Shown: positions 50,201 through 62,516 of the stretch, one piece after another
Numbering within the stretch: the first letter of the stretch is position 1
Layout of the letters: each line of letters begins with the position of its first letter
NCBI GenBank assembly: GCA_018350325.1
Contig: JAEVLN010000013.1
Coordinates: 62,001-126,000, forward strand
Reading direction: 5' to 3'
DNA from: Globodera rostochiensis
Taxonomy: Eukaryota; Nematoda; Chromadorea; Rhabditida; Heteroderidae
Length of the DNA: 64,000 nucleotides
Translations under genes and position numbers: made by a program
Notes under the pieces: generated by a model
Seen by the model: only the letters and a program-made list of their open reading frames with translations
What the model was told of the DNA's origin: nothing
Databases searched by the model: none

Positions 50201-52020
50201 GATAACTGTTTTTTCCACAACAATGTAGTGCTTTTTTATTTGCATTTAAAATTATAATTAATTTGAGAACTTGATTTTTTGATAAAAAATATTAATTTTA
50301 GAAAATTTTATGTTTTTTAAATAAATAAATTTGGTAAGCAGCAGAGAAGCCTTTTTTTGTTCCAACTGAAATTAATTTTAATAAAGATGTCTAAAAAGTT
50401 TCAAGAACTTTTTTATATAATTATATTTTTTATAAATGCAGGGGTTTACTGTCAATTACAGTAACAAATATTTTACTTTCATTTCTATTGAATTTATTAC
50501 ACTTTAATTATTTTTAATAAAACTTTTATTAAAATGTTTATAGAATTGATCATGATTTGATTTTAAGCAGTATATTAATTTATTTGGTTTGATTCATTTT
50601 TATTGATTTTGTACTTACCGTTAGGATTTTATTGCTTTGTTTGTGCATTATTTTTAAATCCATAAATTTAATAGTAATATTGGAAACAAATAAAAATTCC
50701 AGTTTAATACCACCTAAATTTATTACTCAAAAATTAATCAAGAAAAACTTCGTATACGCTCGAAACGAGAAATCTTTGAGGTTTTTGTTGAAAATTAATA
50801 ATAATAAGGTTTATTCAAGTATATAAACAATTTCAAAATATTTTATCGACATATAATATAAATGATTTCACGAAAATGAGTCTCAAAACGTTGGAGAATT
50901 TCACACTTACAAATAAGCATAAATTTTATTTTATTCAGCATTTTAATTGTTTTAATTTTATTTATACTTTTGAAAGTGTAAACATTATTTTCAATGTGAT
51001 TGTATTAGCAATCTTTTATGCATAAAAAATTGATATGATTTTTTTCATAATATTGCTTATTTCTCGTATTAACCCATAATGCATATTAATTGATTTCGTT
51101 ATTTAATAAATTAAGGTATTTTGCTATTATTTTACTAATTAAATGAGCTGGTTTAATTTTAGGTTTTTTTTTTGCTTCATTTATTTCATATAATTTATGA
51201 GATTACCGATTAGCATATTCAATAAAATTATAACGGTTTGTTAAATTTTTAAAATTGTATTAAACTGTGTTATTATTTTTTTAAATATTTATTTTAAAAA
51301 TAATTTATAGTCATATAATTTAGTAAAACTTTTTTTATATTTCATCTCTACGTTTTCTGCGAATTATTTTGCTTTAAAACAGTAAATAATTGTAGGTTGT
51401 TTTTATTTAAATTTAATTTTAAATTTCAAAAAATTATTTAAATATTTTGTTTTGGCTTCTGTTTTTTTAATGATTTATTCCTTTTTAAGCCAATTAAATT
51501 AGCCAATATAAAAATAATTGTTTGTTTCAAATTGCCATTGCTTTTTATAAAGCAATGGAGGATGTTTGTTTTGTTATTTATTTTTAATATTTAAAGTAAA
51601 TTAAAATCGCAAATAACCAACGTTCCCAATCCCCCAAAAAAACGACGAATTCGGGATGACTTCATCTTTTTGATTTTTGCGCGATTCGTTAAATATTTAT
51701 ACATATCCTGATATTCGTTTTTTTGCATTATTGAATATTTTTAATTTTTAGTTATCATGTTATGTTACTCTGTTTAATAATTTAATTATTTATTTTGCTT
51801 TGAGAAAATTACTTAGATTTTTTCGTCGTTAAATTTAAACGACACAACCATCAATTTTATATTTTTTTCGGATATACACTGGCAATAAAAAAAAGCCCGA
51901 AATCAGATTTTAAACCACCCACCCTGATTTCGGAATTATGAATCCGTCTTTAATAATTCTCATTTGGTGGTGTTTATTTATTTATTTTTATTATTATATC
52001 TTTCTTGACATTTAATCAAA
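47238..52020. other. AT-rich blocks, no gene seen
   Basis: A-rich to about 47.6 kb, T-rich to 48.56, A-rich to 49.2, then T-rich. GC-richer patches lie at 47,960-48,060, 48,600-48,640, 49,300-49,340 and 50,000-50,050 without convincing frames. Frames at 49,716-49,898 and 50,632-50,826 have non-ATG starts or flanking composition. Confidence 0.5.
51897..51933. other. 10-bp perfect hairpin, possible small element core
   Basis: CCGAAATCAG and CTGATTTCGG flank a 17-base loop. An A tract lies immediately to the left (aataaaaaaaagc). It is probably the core of a palindromic mobile element. No gene ends here, so a terminator role is not supported. Confidence 0.6.
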
Positions 52021-52183
52021 GAAATATTGCTGCGTCGTCGCTGTTTACTTTTTTTGCGGCTTCCTGCGCTACTCACTCTTTATATTTACAATTTTATTTT
52101 ATTATTTTAAAAAGTGGTAGGCATTTGTATTTGTTATTTTAGATTTGAATAAATGCATTATATATTGATGAAACTTAATACAT
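52021..52183 (+). repeat. Dispersed repeat R5, copy a
   Basis: It recurs in direct orientation at 57,877-58,052 at about 80 percent identity with indels. Both copies start at gaaatattg, run through the GC-rich words tgcggc, ctgcgc and ctcactct, and end near gatgaaacttaata. It is a short interspersed element of unknown family, with no coding sequence. Confidence 0.75.
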
Positions 52184-54238
52184 ATTATTATGCTAAGAAA
52201 AGTATTTACATATTGGTGCATCGATCCGCCCTATTGATATATTTTGTCCATTATTTCGCAATGTGTTTAAATTAATTTTACAATATAAACCCTATTTTTA
52301 TATGTAAAATAACATTGCAAACATTTGATTTCTTTTTGCTTTACTTCGATACATAATAATTTCCATAATTATGGAGTTGAATTTGATTTACATTAGGGTA
52401 AAAACAAATTTTTTTGCTTTGCAGGAATATAGCATTTACCTTTTGTTACGCAGGGCGATGATTTTATTTCAATTAAAAATAATTCGAAGACCTTCTTAAT
52501 CTAAAGATTTTTTAAATTAGAATTTCAAAAAAATTTTTCTCAAAATCGTTGATAAATGTGATACTTTTTTAAAAATAATAAGTGGAACAATAAATATTCA
52601 TATTCTTGTTTTATGACATTATAATATGTTGGTAGGAGGTTTTGACTTTCATACTTTATCTTTACTTTTTATGCCTCACTCGATTTGCCTCATTCGTCAG
52701 TGGTTATGTCTGCGTGTGTGCTGACCTCCAAGAATCAGGTTGTGCAAAAAAGAAGAATTCCGGTAATTAGTTTATAATGCTTTGATAATTGTTTTTATTT
52801 ATGTTTTTAGTGCAATATTAAATCATTATAAAATTATATTTTTGTTTAGTTACTATCATTTATATGCACAAATAATAGCGAAATTAATGGTTTTATTTGT
52901 CTGTATGAAAAAGTGGGTTTAGATAAGGCCAGCCGATAAGAATGCTGCTGGCCGTGGGCAGAAATATTTAAATTATTAATTGGGTATTAATTATATAATA
53001 CTCGTGCCATAAGTTATATATTTTTAAATGAATTATTGCGTTAAATTTTTTTTGTTTGAATGTCAATTCTTTTTTTATTCAGATTTTATTATATCTATCT
53101 AAATGAGCAAATTTATTATACTTGTTATTCGTGAATCTTTAGAAAGTCTCGGGGGCATTTCTTGGTTAGCATAAATATTAATTTGAAACCCTAACCCCGA
53201 TTCGGGGTAATGGTGATGTCTTTTATTGGCATAATTTCTTGGGCGGCGTTTGATATGTTATTAAAATTAATTTGCTCTTGATTTGACTAACACATTATAG
53301 TTTGTTAACTTTTTGCTTTTTTCCGTTTTTTATGCTGTGACTTTAAATAAACATCTTTAAAATTATGTTATCAAGCTAAATTAATGTTTTCCTGCTTTTT
53401 TATTATCTTAATTTTTTTAAATTTACATAAACAATTCATGGCTCATCTCGGTACTCATATTGAATTAATTTAAAGAATTCAATTTAATATTATTGTATTT
53501 TACGACCTTATAGTTAGCTTTAATTAATCAAAAAAAATTTTAATATTAATTATTGTAACTTTTTCTTGGTCGAGCCGACATCACGGATGCGCAACATTGT
53601 TGATATCAAAGAAATTATTCGACTCCTACATCTTTAAAATATTATCATTATTAAGCTTTTATTGACCTTGAGAAAAATAATAAAACATTTAATTGAAATA
53701 ACTTTAAAAACAAACTGTATTCCATTAATCTAAGTTTTAGCTTAAAGCCATTAATATAACCATCTTTCCCCTGCTAGCCATTGCAATTAATTATATTTTA
53801 ATAAGGTTTCCACCCATGTTGTTTTGTTAATATGTAATTTAGCTAAATCATAAATATTCTTGTTCTCAATGCATCAATTAATTTCAATAATAACATATAG
53901 TCACTTTTTAACGCAACTTCGGTAAAATAAATGTCGAATGAATCACGGTCTTTGTTCTTAGTCTTACTTTGAGCGATTACGCCAATTGTCTTTTTCAATC
54001 CTTCGAATTTGCGCTCCAAGTTGCGATCCTTAATAAATATTTAACAAAAATTAATCGGTGCACAATAAAAATATTTCGTAAAAATATAAAAATATGTAAA
54101 TATTATAAATAATATTAATTATAAGTGATTAAAATAATTTAACAATTGATTAAGGAGAATATACCCAGTTGTAATAAATTAGCATGATTTTTTTCAGATT
54201 TTTTAAGACATTCTGGAATAACTAAATCTGGAAAATAA
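52184..54238. other. AT-rich, mainly T-rich, no gene seen
   Basis: T-rich + strand to about 53.6 kb. GC-richer patches lie at 52,680-52,740 and 53,570-53,620. Nothing with a convincing frame. Confidence 0.5.
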
Positions 54239-54463
54239 ATTTTGCACATTTACTTTTGCACCAATAATTATTGACCAACTTGGACATGGAGGGCAAATAA
54301 TTTTTATGTGGGGACTTTGGAACGAATGTACTTGATAGTTCTGTAGCCCTTAAAAAATGCTACAAAAAAGCTCCTGGACACTTTGTCTAAACTGCTTCTT
54401 GGGTTTGTTATAGCGCGTTAAACAAAAAAATGTATTTTGCACATTTACTTTTGCACACCACTG
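54239..54463. mobile_element. Tc1/mariner-like terminus with duplicated end motif
   Basis: The word attttgcacatttacttttg occurs at 54,239 and again at 54,434, in direct orientation 195 bases apart. The second copy continues cacaccactg and is followed by TA, the duplication expected of Tc1/mariner elements. Read inward, this end is CAGTGGTGTGCAAAAGTAAA, typical of the superfamily. The opposite end is not recognised (tacccagttgtaataaatta near 54,167 is a weak candidate). The region between the motifs has no transposase signature. Confidence 0.45.
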
Positions 54464-57400
54464 TATTGTTATGGTGCTTTTTATCATAAAAAAATTTATT
54501 TATGTTTAAAAAAATACAAAAATTCGAATTATGTACCTTGGTAAATAATTTTCAAAAAAAATACATTGAAAAATAGTAACCCCCTCCCCATTTGAAACCC
54601 ACTCTCTAATTGTAACCCCCCCTCGAGGAAGGTTTGAACATTAGTAAACCCATGCTTCTTTTATTTTAATTGCCTAACATATTAAAATTAAAATGTGAAA
54701 TTTTTGAATCGTATTCTTAAATTAAATTTAAGGCCACTTTTAAGTGTCTGTAAACATTTGACTCTTTTGGCATAAAATGTTACACATAAGACAGCCGATT
54801 GATTGGGATAACATTTTAGTTATTGTAATATTATTTTTGTACTGATTTAATCGTTCTCAGTGATATTATTTTTGAAACGAACATATTCATACATCTATGA
54901 CAATTTATTTGGTTTTACTTTCTTATGGATACATTTTATTTTAGGGAAATTCAACTTTAAACCCTCGTTTAATAAACTTTTGACTGGTGTTTTAGGTCAT
55001 AACTAATTTATTGAATTAAAAAAATGAGACGACAAGACCAATTGGCCACAAAATTGTGAAGAGAGCGAATGCTCTGCGCCCCGCAAGAAAAAATCAATCG
55101 TCGATTTTTCCGGGGGGGGGGGGGGAGGACGACAGCTCTGCACCTTTTCAGTCATTTAAACATTCATTCAACAAATCAATTTTCCCATCTAAATTGTAAA
55201 TTAATTACAGATTAGGCAAATACATGGCTAAGAATAGCAAATCAATTATTTATTTACTTAAAATTGTTAATTCAGTTTTTAAATTCTTTTTTTGAAAGTT
55301 TTTATTTATTAACGTTTGTTTATGAAAAAAAAAATTCTCTAGGTAAATGTTCCAATAAATATATAAATAATTTTTTCATGATTCTTTGATCGCCCTTTAT
55401 AAATAAGACGATATTTACCAATCTGAAAAAATAAAACTAAAAACTACTTTTTTTGGTGTATGAAATACGAAATAAGTTTCTTATGCATAAATAAAAGAGG
55501 ACATAGCATTAAAAGGAGAGGAAAGCGAAACAATGGGTTTGACTTGCATTTAAAATATTGTTGCTAAGCACTAAAATTTTAAAAAAATAGTAAAAAGATT
55601 ACACACAATTGGTAAACAATATATTTCAACCTTAGAATTTTTTTAAAATATTTTATTTTTTTGTTTTTGTTTATATTTATATTAATTTACTTGAATCGCA
55701 GGAAAGACAGTTGCTTGCAAAAACGAAATAAATAAATATTTTTTTATTATCATTTGTTAAATTTCAATATTTTTTTTTTTGCAATATTCTATTCGTGCAT
55801 ACAGTTTTAAAGAGCTCTTCTTTATACAGGAATACTCGTAATTTTTCCTTGGTATTTTGTTATTAATTTGTCTGCCAATTTTTATTTGATTTGGTTTTAA
55901 TTTTGTCCTTAAAATGTTAAATAAATTGAAACGACCTAGCACTCATTATAAACAGTGTTAATGTAAATTTGTGACCGAGCCATAAATTCCAGACCCAAGT
56001 CACAAATTTAAAGCCCACAACAAAACATTGGAAACCTAACAGTATTAATCACACTTATTCCTAAGATACACAAAAACGAGCAAAAAGCGTAATTTAAAAT
56101 GCTGTAAATGAACATATACGAATAGGTAAATAATACAAATAAAGCTTTTAAAAGAATCATATATTGCAAAAATATGTTTAAAAAATAAATAAAAAAGTAA
56201 TAACAACATTTATGTTTATGTGAATATATTAAAATATATTTTTTTACCCAATCTTTAATTTTATGGTCCAATTATTCAAATATTTGAAAAAGAATCAATT
56301 ATTTATAAGTACTTAAAATATATTTCGTTTAAAATATTTAAAAAATTGATTTTATTAATGTAAATGTTATGAATTATTTTCATTATGGTTGATTTATTAA
56401 AAATTTATAAGCACTTATTTAAACTGCAAAACAAAGGTATATCGTATCCAACTATTTGTAAATTTGCTATTATTGCAATATTTAAATATAGTTTTTATAG
56501 TTTTACTTTGTTTTGTTAATTTTATTATTATTTATTTTCATTCAAATTAAAATTACGATAAAATTATATATTCTTAGATGTGCTTTTATGTGATCAAAAT
56601 CTGATAACAAATTTTTTAATATGTACATTAATTGTCTAAATGTTAGTAAAAATCCTAGCTTATTTGGTATTTTGATTATTTTATTTGATTGTTTACTTAT
56701 TTCAATTAAATTAGATAAATGTTTACCAAAATAATTAAATGTTTACCAATAATACAGAATGCTTTTATTTCATATTTTGTAAATTCAAACTTTATCGTTT
56801 GTATTGCAAAAAGTTTGAGTTTTGATATTTTTTAATACGGTTAATTACTTTAAAAACTGGTGTGTTTTCTCATTTACTCATTATGTTTGTTAGAATTAGT
56901 GCATTTGAAACTCAATCAATTCTTAAAATTTTGATTTTGTAATAAACCATCAGTTAATTTTAGGCAAAAGTTCATTGAATACTAGTTATTTTTATTTGTT
57001 TGTACGCGTAGATGATTGAATTAACGAAGTTGGTGGTTTTCTCAATTACAATTACCGGTAGATAGCATTTGGGATTCGTACAACTCAGAGGATTTAAAAA
57101 CATTCAAATAAACCCTTTGTATTTAGAGACTTAATCTTATTGATATATATGCTTATTGCAGTATCTTTTATTTAATAAAAGAAACTTATTTGTGTTTTGC
57201 ATATTATAACGATTTAAAACTGTTTTTTAAATTTTATGCAGATTTTTATTTAAAATTATAGGTGCTTTCAAATAGGTACGTTTATTAAATTGGTTTATCT
57301 CACGCATACATAATTTGCTTTTTAATGAGCAGATTTGTTGATTAGAATTTTGTTCTATTGAAAAATATAAATGGTGATATTTGAAATTGGATTTCTTAAG

Positions 57401-57740
57401 ATTTGTTTTAATAAGTTTTAACATTTGTAAAAAATTTAGCAGCATTGAAATCTTTTTTACAATGCCTTTCCGCTTGAGTAATTTAATCAATTTTTTTATT
57501 TTGTAACAAATTCTAAGCGTTACAATCGCGTTCGGTTTTTCTATTTGCTATAAATTATAATTAGCAGCAGAGAATAACTTTGTATTATTCTTCTGCTTTA
57601 TTGAAATAATTCAATATGTTCAAATTTTGTTAAACTTAGTTTTTAATTCATTTTGATCGCAAACTCTGGATTCTGCATAGACTTAAATTTTTAAAGCTTT
57701 TATTATACTTTGATTATTTTATATTAAATGTAAGAATTTT
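54464..57740. other. AT-rich with C and G tracts, no gene seen
   Basis: C-rich patches at 54,580-54,630 and the G-tract segment at 55,094-55,155 (listed) stand out. Minus frames at 55,757-55,942, 56,008-56,271 and 57,227-57,490 have the composition of their T-rich surroundings and are not called. Confidence 0.5.
55094..55155 (+). repeat. G-tract repeat R7, copy a
   Basis: The word tcgatttttcc is followed by 14 G (55,112-55,125) and aggacgacagctctgcacc. A diverged inverted relative lies at 59,085-59,148, where the tract is broken into two runs of five C. The match is about 75 percent over 55 bases, so kinship is likely but not certain. Confidence 0.45.
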
Positions 57741-57874
57741 TCAAAGATTATGTGTAACCTTGCTCGTCCTCAGATGAACTGGAACAGTCTTTGTTTTGGC
57801 GATCGTGACGTCTCTCTTTGCGAGCATTCTCTGCTGTCTGAGCTGTAGGATGAGCTCTATGTCCAGACTAGTAT
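57741..57874 (-). other. Candidate terminal exon beside repeat R5
   Basis: On the minus strand an acceptor (CAATATTTCAG) is followed by a frame of 43 codons to TGA. It reads TSLDIELILQLRQQRMLAKR and then TIAKTKTVPVHLRTSK. A second frame is open for its last 37 codons and ends in an acidic serine run (SSSSEDEQGYT), but it has TAG near the acceptor. The acceptor AG lies two bases outside the end of repeat R5b, so the splice signal may be a by-product of the repeat. No family recognised. Confidence 0.27.
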
Positions 57875-57876
57875 CT

Positions 57877-58052
57877 GAAATATTGTTCCGACGTCGTTGT
57901 TAACTTTTTTTGTTTGCGGCCCCTGCGCCACTCACTCTAAATATTTACAATTTTTTTTATTATTTTAAAAAGTGATATCATTTCTTGTTGTTGTTATTTT
58001 AGATTTGAATCATAATAAATGTAATTATATATTGATGAAACTTAATAATAAA
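57877..58052 (+). repeat. Dispersed repeat R5, copy b
   Basis: Direct partner of 52,021-52,183. Small indels separate the copies. Its left end abuts the exon candidate at 57,741-57,874. Confidence 0.75.
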
Positions 58053-59084
58053 TATGTATTTTATGAAAAATCAAATTAGATAATTATTATTTTTTCTTTG
58101 AAGTTTACTGTTTGTTTTTTCATTTTTTAATTAATAAATTTTCGTTTGTAAATTTTTAATGAATGGATGAGTTTATAACTTTTTTTTTCTTACCAGCATA
58201 ACATTTGGATAATTAAATTTAGGCGGTTATTTTGGAGCTGAAACTTTTAATTATTTTAATTAATTTAAATTCAACAATTTTTATAAATTGAAAGGATAAA
58301 ATCAACTAAAATATGGTTATTAAGATTTCAATAAAAATACATTTTCTTGCATTTAGGTTGGAAATTGCAGCCCATTGCTTCACTAGGCGTTTGAAGGCTA
58401 GCAAGTAGATTATGAGCGACTTCGACTTAGCATTTTTGGCTTTTTGTTTTAATTTATGGTTGAATGTTTATTCAATTTATTGCCTAATATACATAATTTA
58501 CACGAAAACTAAAATTAATAAATATTTAATAATAGTTAAGGTTCTCATATTCATCCTGATTGAAAATTTTAAAAAGTACTTAGGTTTCGAAAAGACAATA
58601 AATAAAATTGAATAAAATGATTTGTTTGGTTTAAAATGCAAACTAATTACACTCTGTCATTCAATGCATATGGGACCAAAGAGAACTGCGATAATTCACT
58701 TTCAGCTTTTATTTTTCGATTTTTGTTAGTTCCAATGCTTATCGATATTATGCACTCGTCCAGATATGTGCGCATTGGCAGGTCATCTTTTATCAGCACA
58801 TATTAACAATCTTGTATAATAAAAAACAATTGATTTATTGTAGCAACCTTTTGAAGTAATTTATTTACAATCTTTAATACATTTAATTATGAGCGTTTAT
58901 TTTGGTAAATCAATATTTTGAGCTTCCATTTATACGTAAAAAATTTTTATAAATCATAACCATAGGTAGATCTCATATTTTAGACTATATTCATTTTGGG
59001 GAGTTTATTTTTCGCTTTACTGAATAAAATGAAAAAATGAAACGCAATTATTCAAAAATTGATTTTTGTGTTTCTTTGCAGGAG
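58053..59084. other. AT-rich, T-rich to 58.64 kb, no gene seen
   Basis: A GC-richer patch at 58,645-58,800 marks a change of strand bias. The frame at 58,412-58,615 is hydrophobic and AT-rich; it starts with ATG but is not called. Confidence 0.5.
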
Positions 59085-59148
59085 GCAATGGCCATTAAAC
59101 TGAAGATGCTGTGTGCTGTGAACCTCCCCCAGCCCCCGAAAAATCGAT
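59085..59148 (-). repeat. G-tract repeat R7, copy b
   Basis: Inverted, diverged relative of 55,094-55,155, sharing tcgatttttc-ggggg on the minus strand and the following CAGC and TTCAGT words. Confidence 0.4.
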
Positions 59149-59177
59149 GAATTGTTTTGTGATGTGAACTAAAACTT

Positions 59178-59379
59178 CTGCTAAATCATAATTAAAAAAT
59201 AATACTTTAAACATAAAAGCAATAGGGTTTATATTTAATTGCTTCTAGATTATATTAGAAATCGACAAAAATGTGCACATAGTTTATATCAAAATTATAA
59301 TTTGAATATAACTACAAACGATTTGATTTATATATTAAAATATTTTGCATAAATAAAATTTCTATTCATTTAAAGCATT
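59178..59379 (-). repeat. Dispersed repeat R4, copy b
   Basis: Inverted partner of 40,455-40,668. The core shared word on + is tatgtgcaca read in reverse (tgtgcacata), followed by gtttatatcaaaattataat. Confidence 0.8.
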
Positions 59380-62300
59380 TCGCCTAAAGTTTGCCAAAAA
59401 TTCTACGTTTTTGGTTCTTTTTCCTTGCCCTTTGCCCTCTTTTCCTTCGCTTATTTGGTTTTTACATAATGATTAAATATGTTTAAAATTCACATCAACG
59501 TTAAAAAAATAAAGTTAATAAAGGATTAACCTTTTTTAATGAAATTTTGCCATAAAGTATAAAGCAATAAAGAAAATGTCAACTATATTTTATATAATAG
59601 AGTTTTTGGTATAAAAATGCGACTACGGCATTTCAGAAAACAAGCTGTCGGCACTGCGCTTAAAAAAATAGTAAATTGTAAAAATTTGACTACATTTTGT
59701 TAACTAAAGAAATGTGAATAATTATTGCGGGAGTTCGTTCACCAATTTATGATAAAACATATACAAATTTTTAAGTAAAATCTTTTAAGCAAATTTGATT
59801 TGAAAAAAATAATTTTAAAAGGGCATTTATTCACTATTTTTACATAAACTTTGTTAACGGATTTTTAATTGATATATAATTAATTTATTACCGTTGTTGA
59901 TAATTTAGTAAATATAGTACTTGTTCAGGATATAATTATTTCAACATCGAACGTCCATTATTAAAAACATTGGGACTTTCTATTATTTACCTCTATTATA
60001 TGATTTTTTTCATTAAGAACAGTGTATTTAATTTTAAAATACTGTCACTAAAGCAAAGTTGCATAATATATATTTATTTTTAATATATTTCAGAACATTA
60101 TTTTTAAACAGGGCAAATGAAACAATTCTGCCAGTCTCTTTAACATGTCCGCGACAAAGGACATTGTACAGCAGTGTTCCCACGTCCATCCCCGATTATG
60201 GAAGCCTTCACATAATTGCCTTTCATGAATTGTTCACCTTTTAATAAATATTTCAATTTTTTTAAATTAACATTAATTTCAGCATTATCTAGAATTAAAT
60301 CATTGTCGTGACATTAAGCCGGTTATTATTTTATTCGCCGTATTTAAATTTTAATTATTATATTGTTTTTTGATTTTGGGTTTAGCGTCGTCGACGGTTA
60401 TGTCTTTAACCAACTATTATTTTCTGATGTTTTTGTTACATTTATGTAAATAATAGTTTTTTTTCAAAATTTTAATGTTTAATGGTTTTCATGTTGTTTA
60501 AATACAATAAATTTGAATATTTTTAAGCCTTTAAACTCTTTATAAGTTGAATAATTAACCAGCTCGCTTTTATTCTTTTTTTTTTACGTGTTTGTTATTT
60601 TAGCTTTTTGTTAACTACCTGTATTAACAGTGTTCTTTTTACAAAATCAATTTTACTTTTGTACCAAAAACTGTTCTCGAAAGCCAATTTAAATCATCAG
60701 TTTGTACGGCATTTTGTTTTATCTTTAAGCTTTTTTACTAAGCAAAGAGTTTAATTTTAATTGAAACAAAGTTTAAATTAAACTCTTGGAGCAAGGTTAA
60801 TTTACATACTTAATAAAAATATTTTTAAATGATAATATTATATTATGTTTTTTGCGAGACTTGGTCCAGGTTTGCTTTGGAAGTCAAATTAAGTTTATTT
60901 AAAACTTTTTTTTTGAAATTTTTGATTGCTTTTATTGCGTTGTCATAGTCATATTATTGTTTATACCATTACATTGTTAATAATATGTGCATTTAAAAAT
61001 GCAATTAATTTTTATTTTATTTGATGATAAGATGCATATTTTCCACAGCGATCATTATGCTTTTCCCCATTGCAACATATGTCAAGACGATGAAGGCCAG
61101 TCGCTTGTCGATAAACTTCAAATTGGTTAAAATGTTCTTGGATTAAAGGATTTATTTATATTATCATAATTTCTATACCAAACAATTGCACATATATATT
61201 TTAAATTATAGAATTAAAATGAACTTAAGTCCAATACATTAGCACACTACATATTGTTTATTTATTTTAATATAAAGAATATTGTTCTAATAATTGTTTT
61301 AATCATTTGCCGCTGCCGTTTTAAGTCGTTTTTTATTTCCGTGTTTCCCTCTTTCTTCAGCTTTTTAACGGCTTATAATCTCCTGTGGATTTTTTAGTTG
61401 TTAATGCATTTAATATTTAAATTTCGAGGAATTTCAGATTATTATATTTCCCATTATAAAAAATGTCAACGCATTTTTGTTCCAAGTCCTCAATAAATTT
61501 AAATTATTAATACATTAGTAATTGTTTTCGTTATATCAAATATTCAAAATATTTGTTTACTACATTTAAAAAATGGTCAAAATATTATTATAATTATTTT
61601 AATAAAATTGTATCGGAAAAATGATCGACAAATGGATAGGCGGCCTGGGCATCTCACATCTTTAGCGAGACCAGTGGGTATTAAATATTTTGAAACTTTT
61701 ATGTTTGTGGTGTTTCAAATTTGTTGTTATAATATATTTATTAAATTATTGATAAATATAACATTTAAACTATATTCATTTTATTTTGGTATTTGCAATT
61801 TACATTTAGAAATAATTATTGGTAATTTATTGATATTTTTACACTATAAAATTTATGTTATAATATTTATGTTAATTATGCTAACCTTCAAATTATATTT
61901 TTTAAATTATTTTAATTCATTATATTGTATTATTTACTTTTATCTCCAATGAATATTAGTTTTATCTCTTAAAAATGATGCCGGATTACACTCCAACCTC
62001 TTCGATTGTTTTGAAATTGAGTAAAATTCGGTTAGGCATTAAACGACTTCACGGCTTTCAATTGGTAACTTCTTGTCCGCATTTTCGCTGATTATTCATT
62101 CTCTTCTAGAGATTTATCATTTATTTTATAGCAGTATTAAAACTTTTGTAAAATTGGAATTTAATTTTTTAAATAATCAGTTTTAATTTAAAAGTAGATC
62201 CGATTGTTTTGCCCGTATTATTTTAAAATTATTGAATATTTCATTGTTTGGCACTTTTTCCAATAAACGATACATTTGAAGCCAACGCACAGCTCTTTGT

Positions 62301-62406
62301 ATCGTATTTAAACCTTTTTTAATTTTTTTTTACAAAGATGCTAACATTTTATATTAAAAATACTTTATAAGTTCTATATTACAAAATAATGGCACAATAA
62401 GTATAC
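59380..62406. other. T-rich block, no gene recognised
   Basis: The + strand is mostly T-rich. A minus frame at about 62,180-62,310 is open for about 40 codons (RAVRWLQMYRLLEKVPNNEI), but all three minus frames are open in its first part. The islet at 61,980-62,110 is open in two minus frames, each broken by TAA. The frame at 61,608-61,952 has an alternative start and a hydrophobic AT-rich tail and is not called. Confidence 0.4.
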
Positions 62407-62516
62407 CTTCATGTTGCAATATCGCCGGAACCACCAAGTTTTGCTGGTAATTTCCGCGGTGAGTCCGGTAACATCGAGCCGGCGACTAATGGAGGGTTTC
62501 TTTGAGAACATGAAGC
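62407..62516 (-). other. Candidate 110-base internal exon; + strand also open
   Basis: On the minus strand the islet lies between a good acceptor (TTATTATTTTAG) and a consensus donor (ACATGAAG|GTATAC). In the phase that keeps it open it reads FMFSKKPSISRRLDVTGLTA and then EITSKTWWFRRYCNMK, 36 codons. A second minus frame is also open, and the + strand has an ATG frame (62,411 onwards, MLQYRRNHQVLLVISAVSPV) with its own GCG|GTGAGT donor. The islet is clearly GC-richer than its surroundings. One strand is probably a real exon; the minus-strand reading has both splice sites. Confidence 0.35.
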
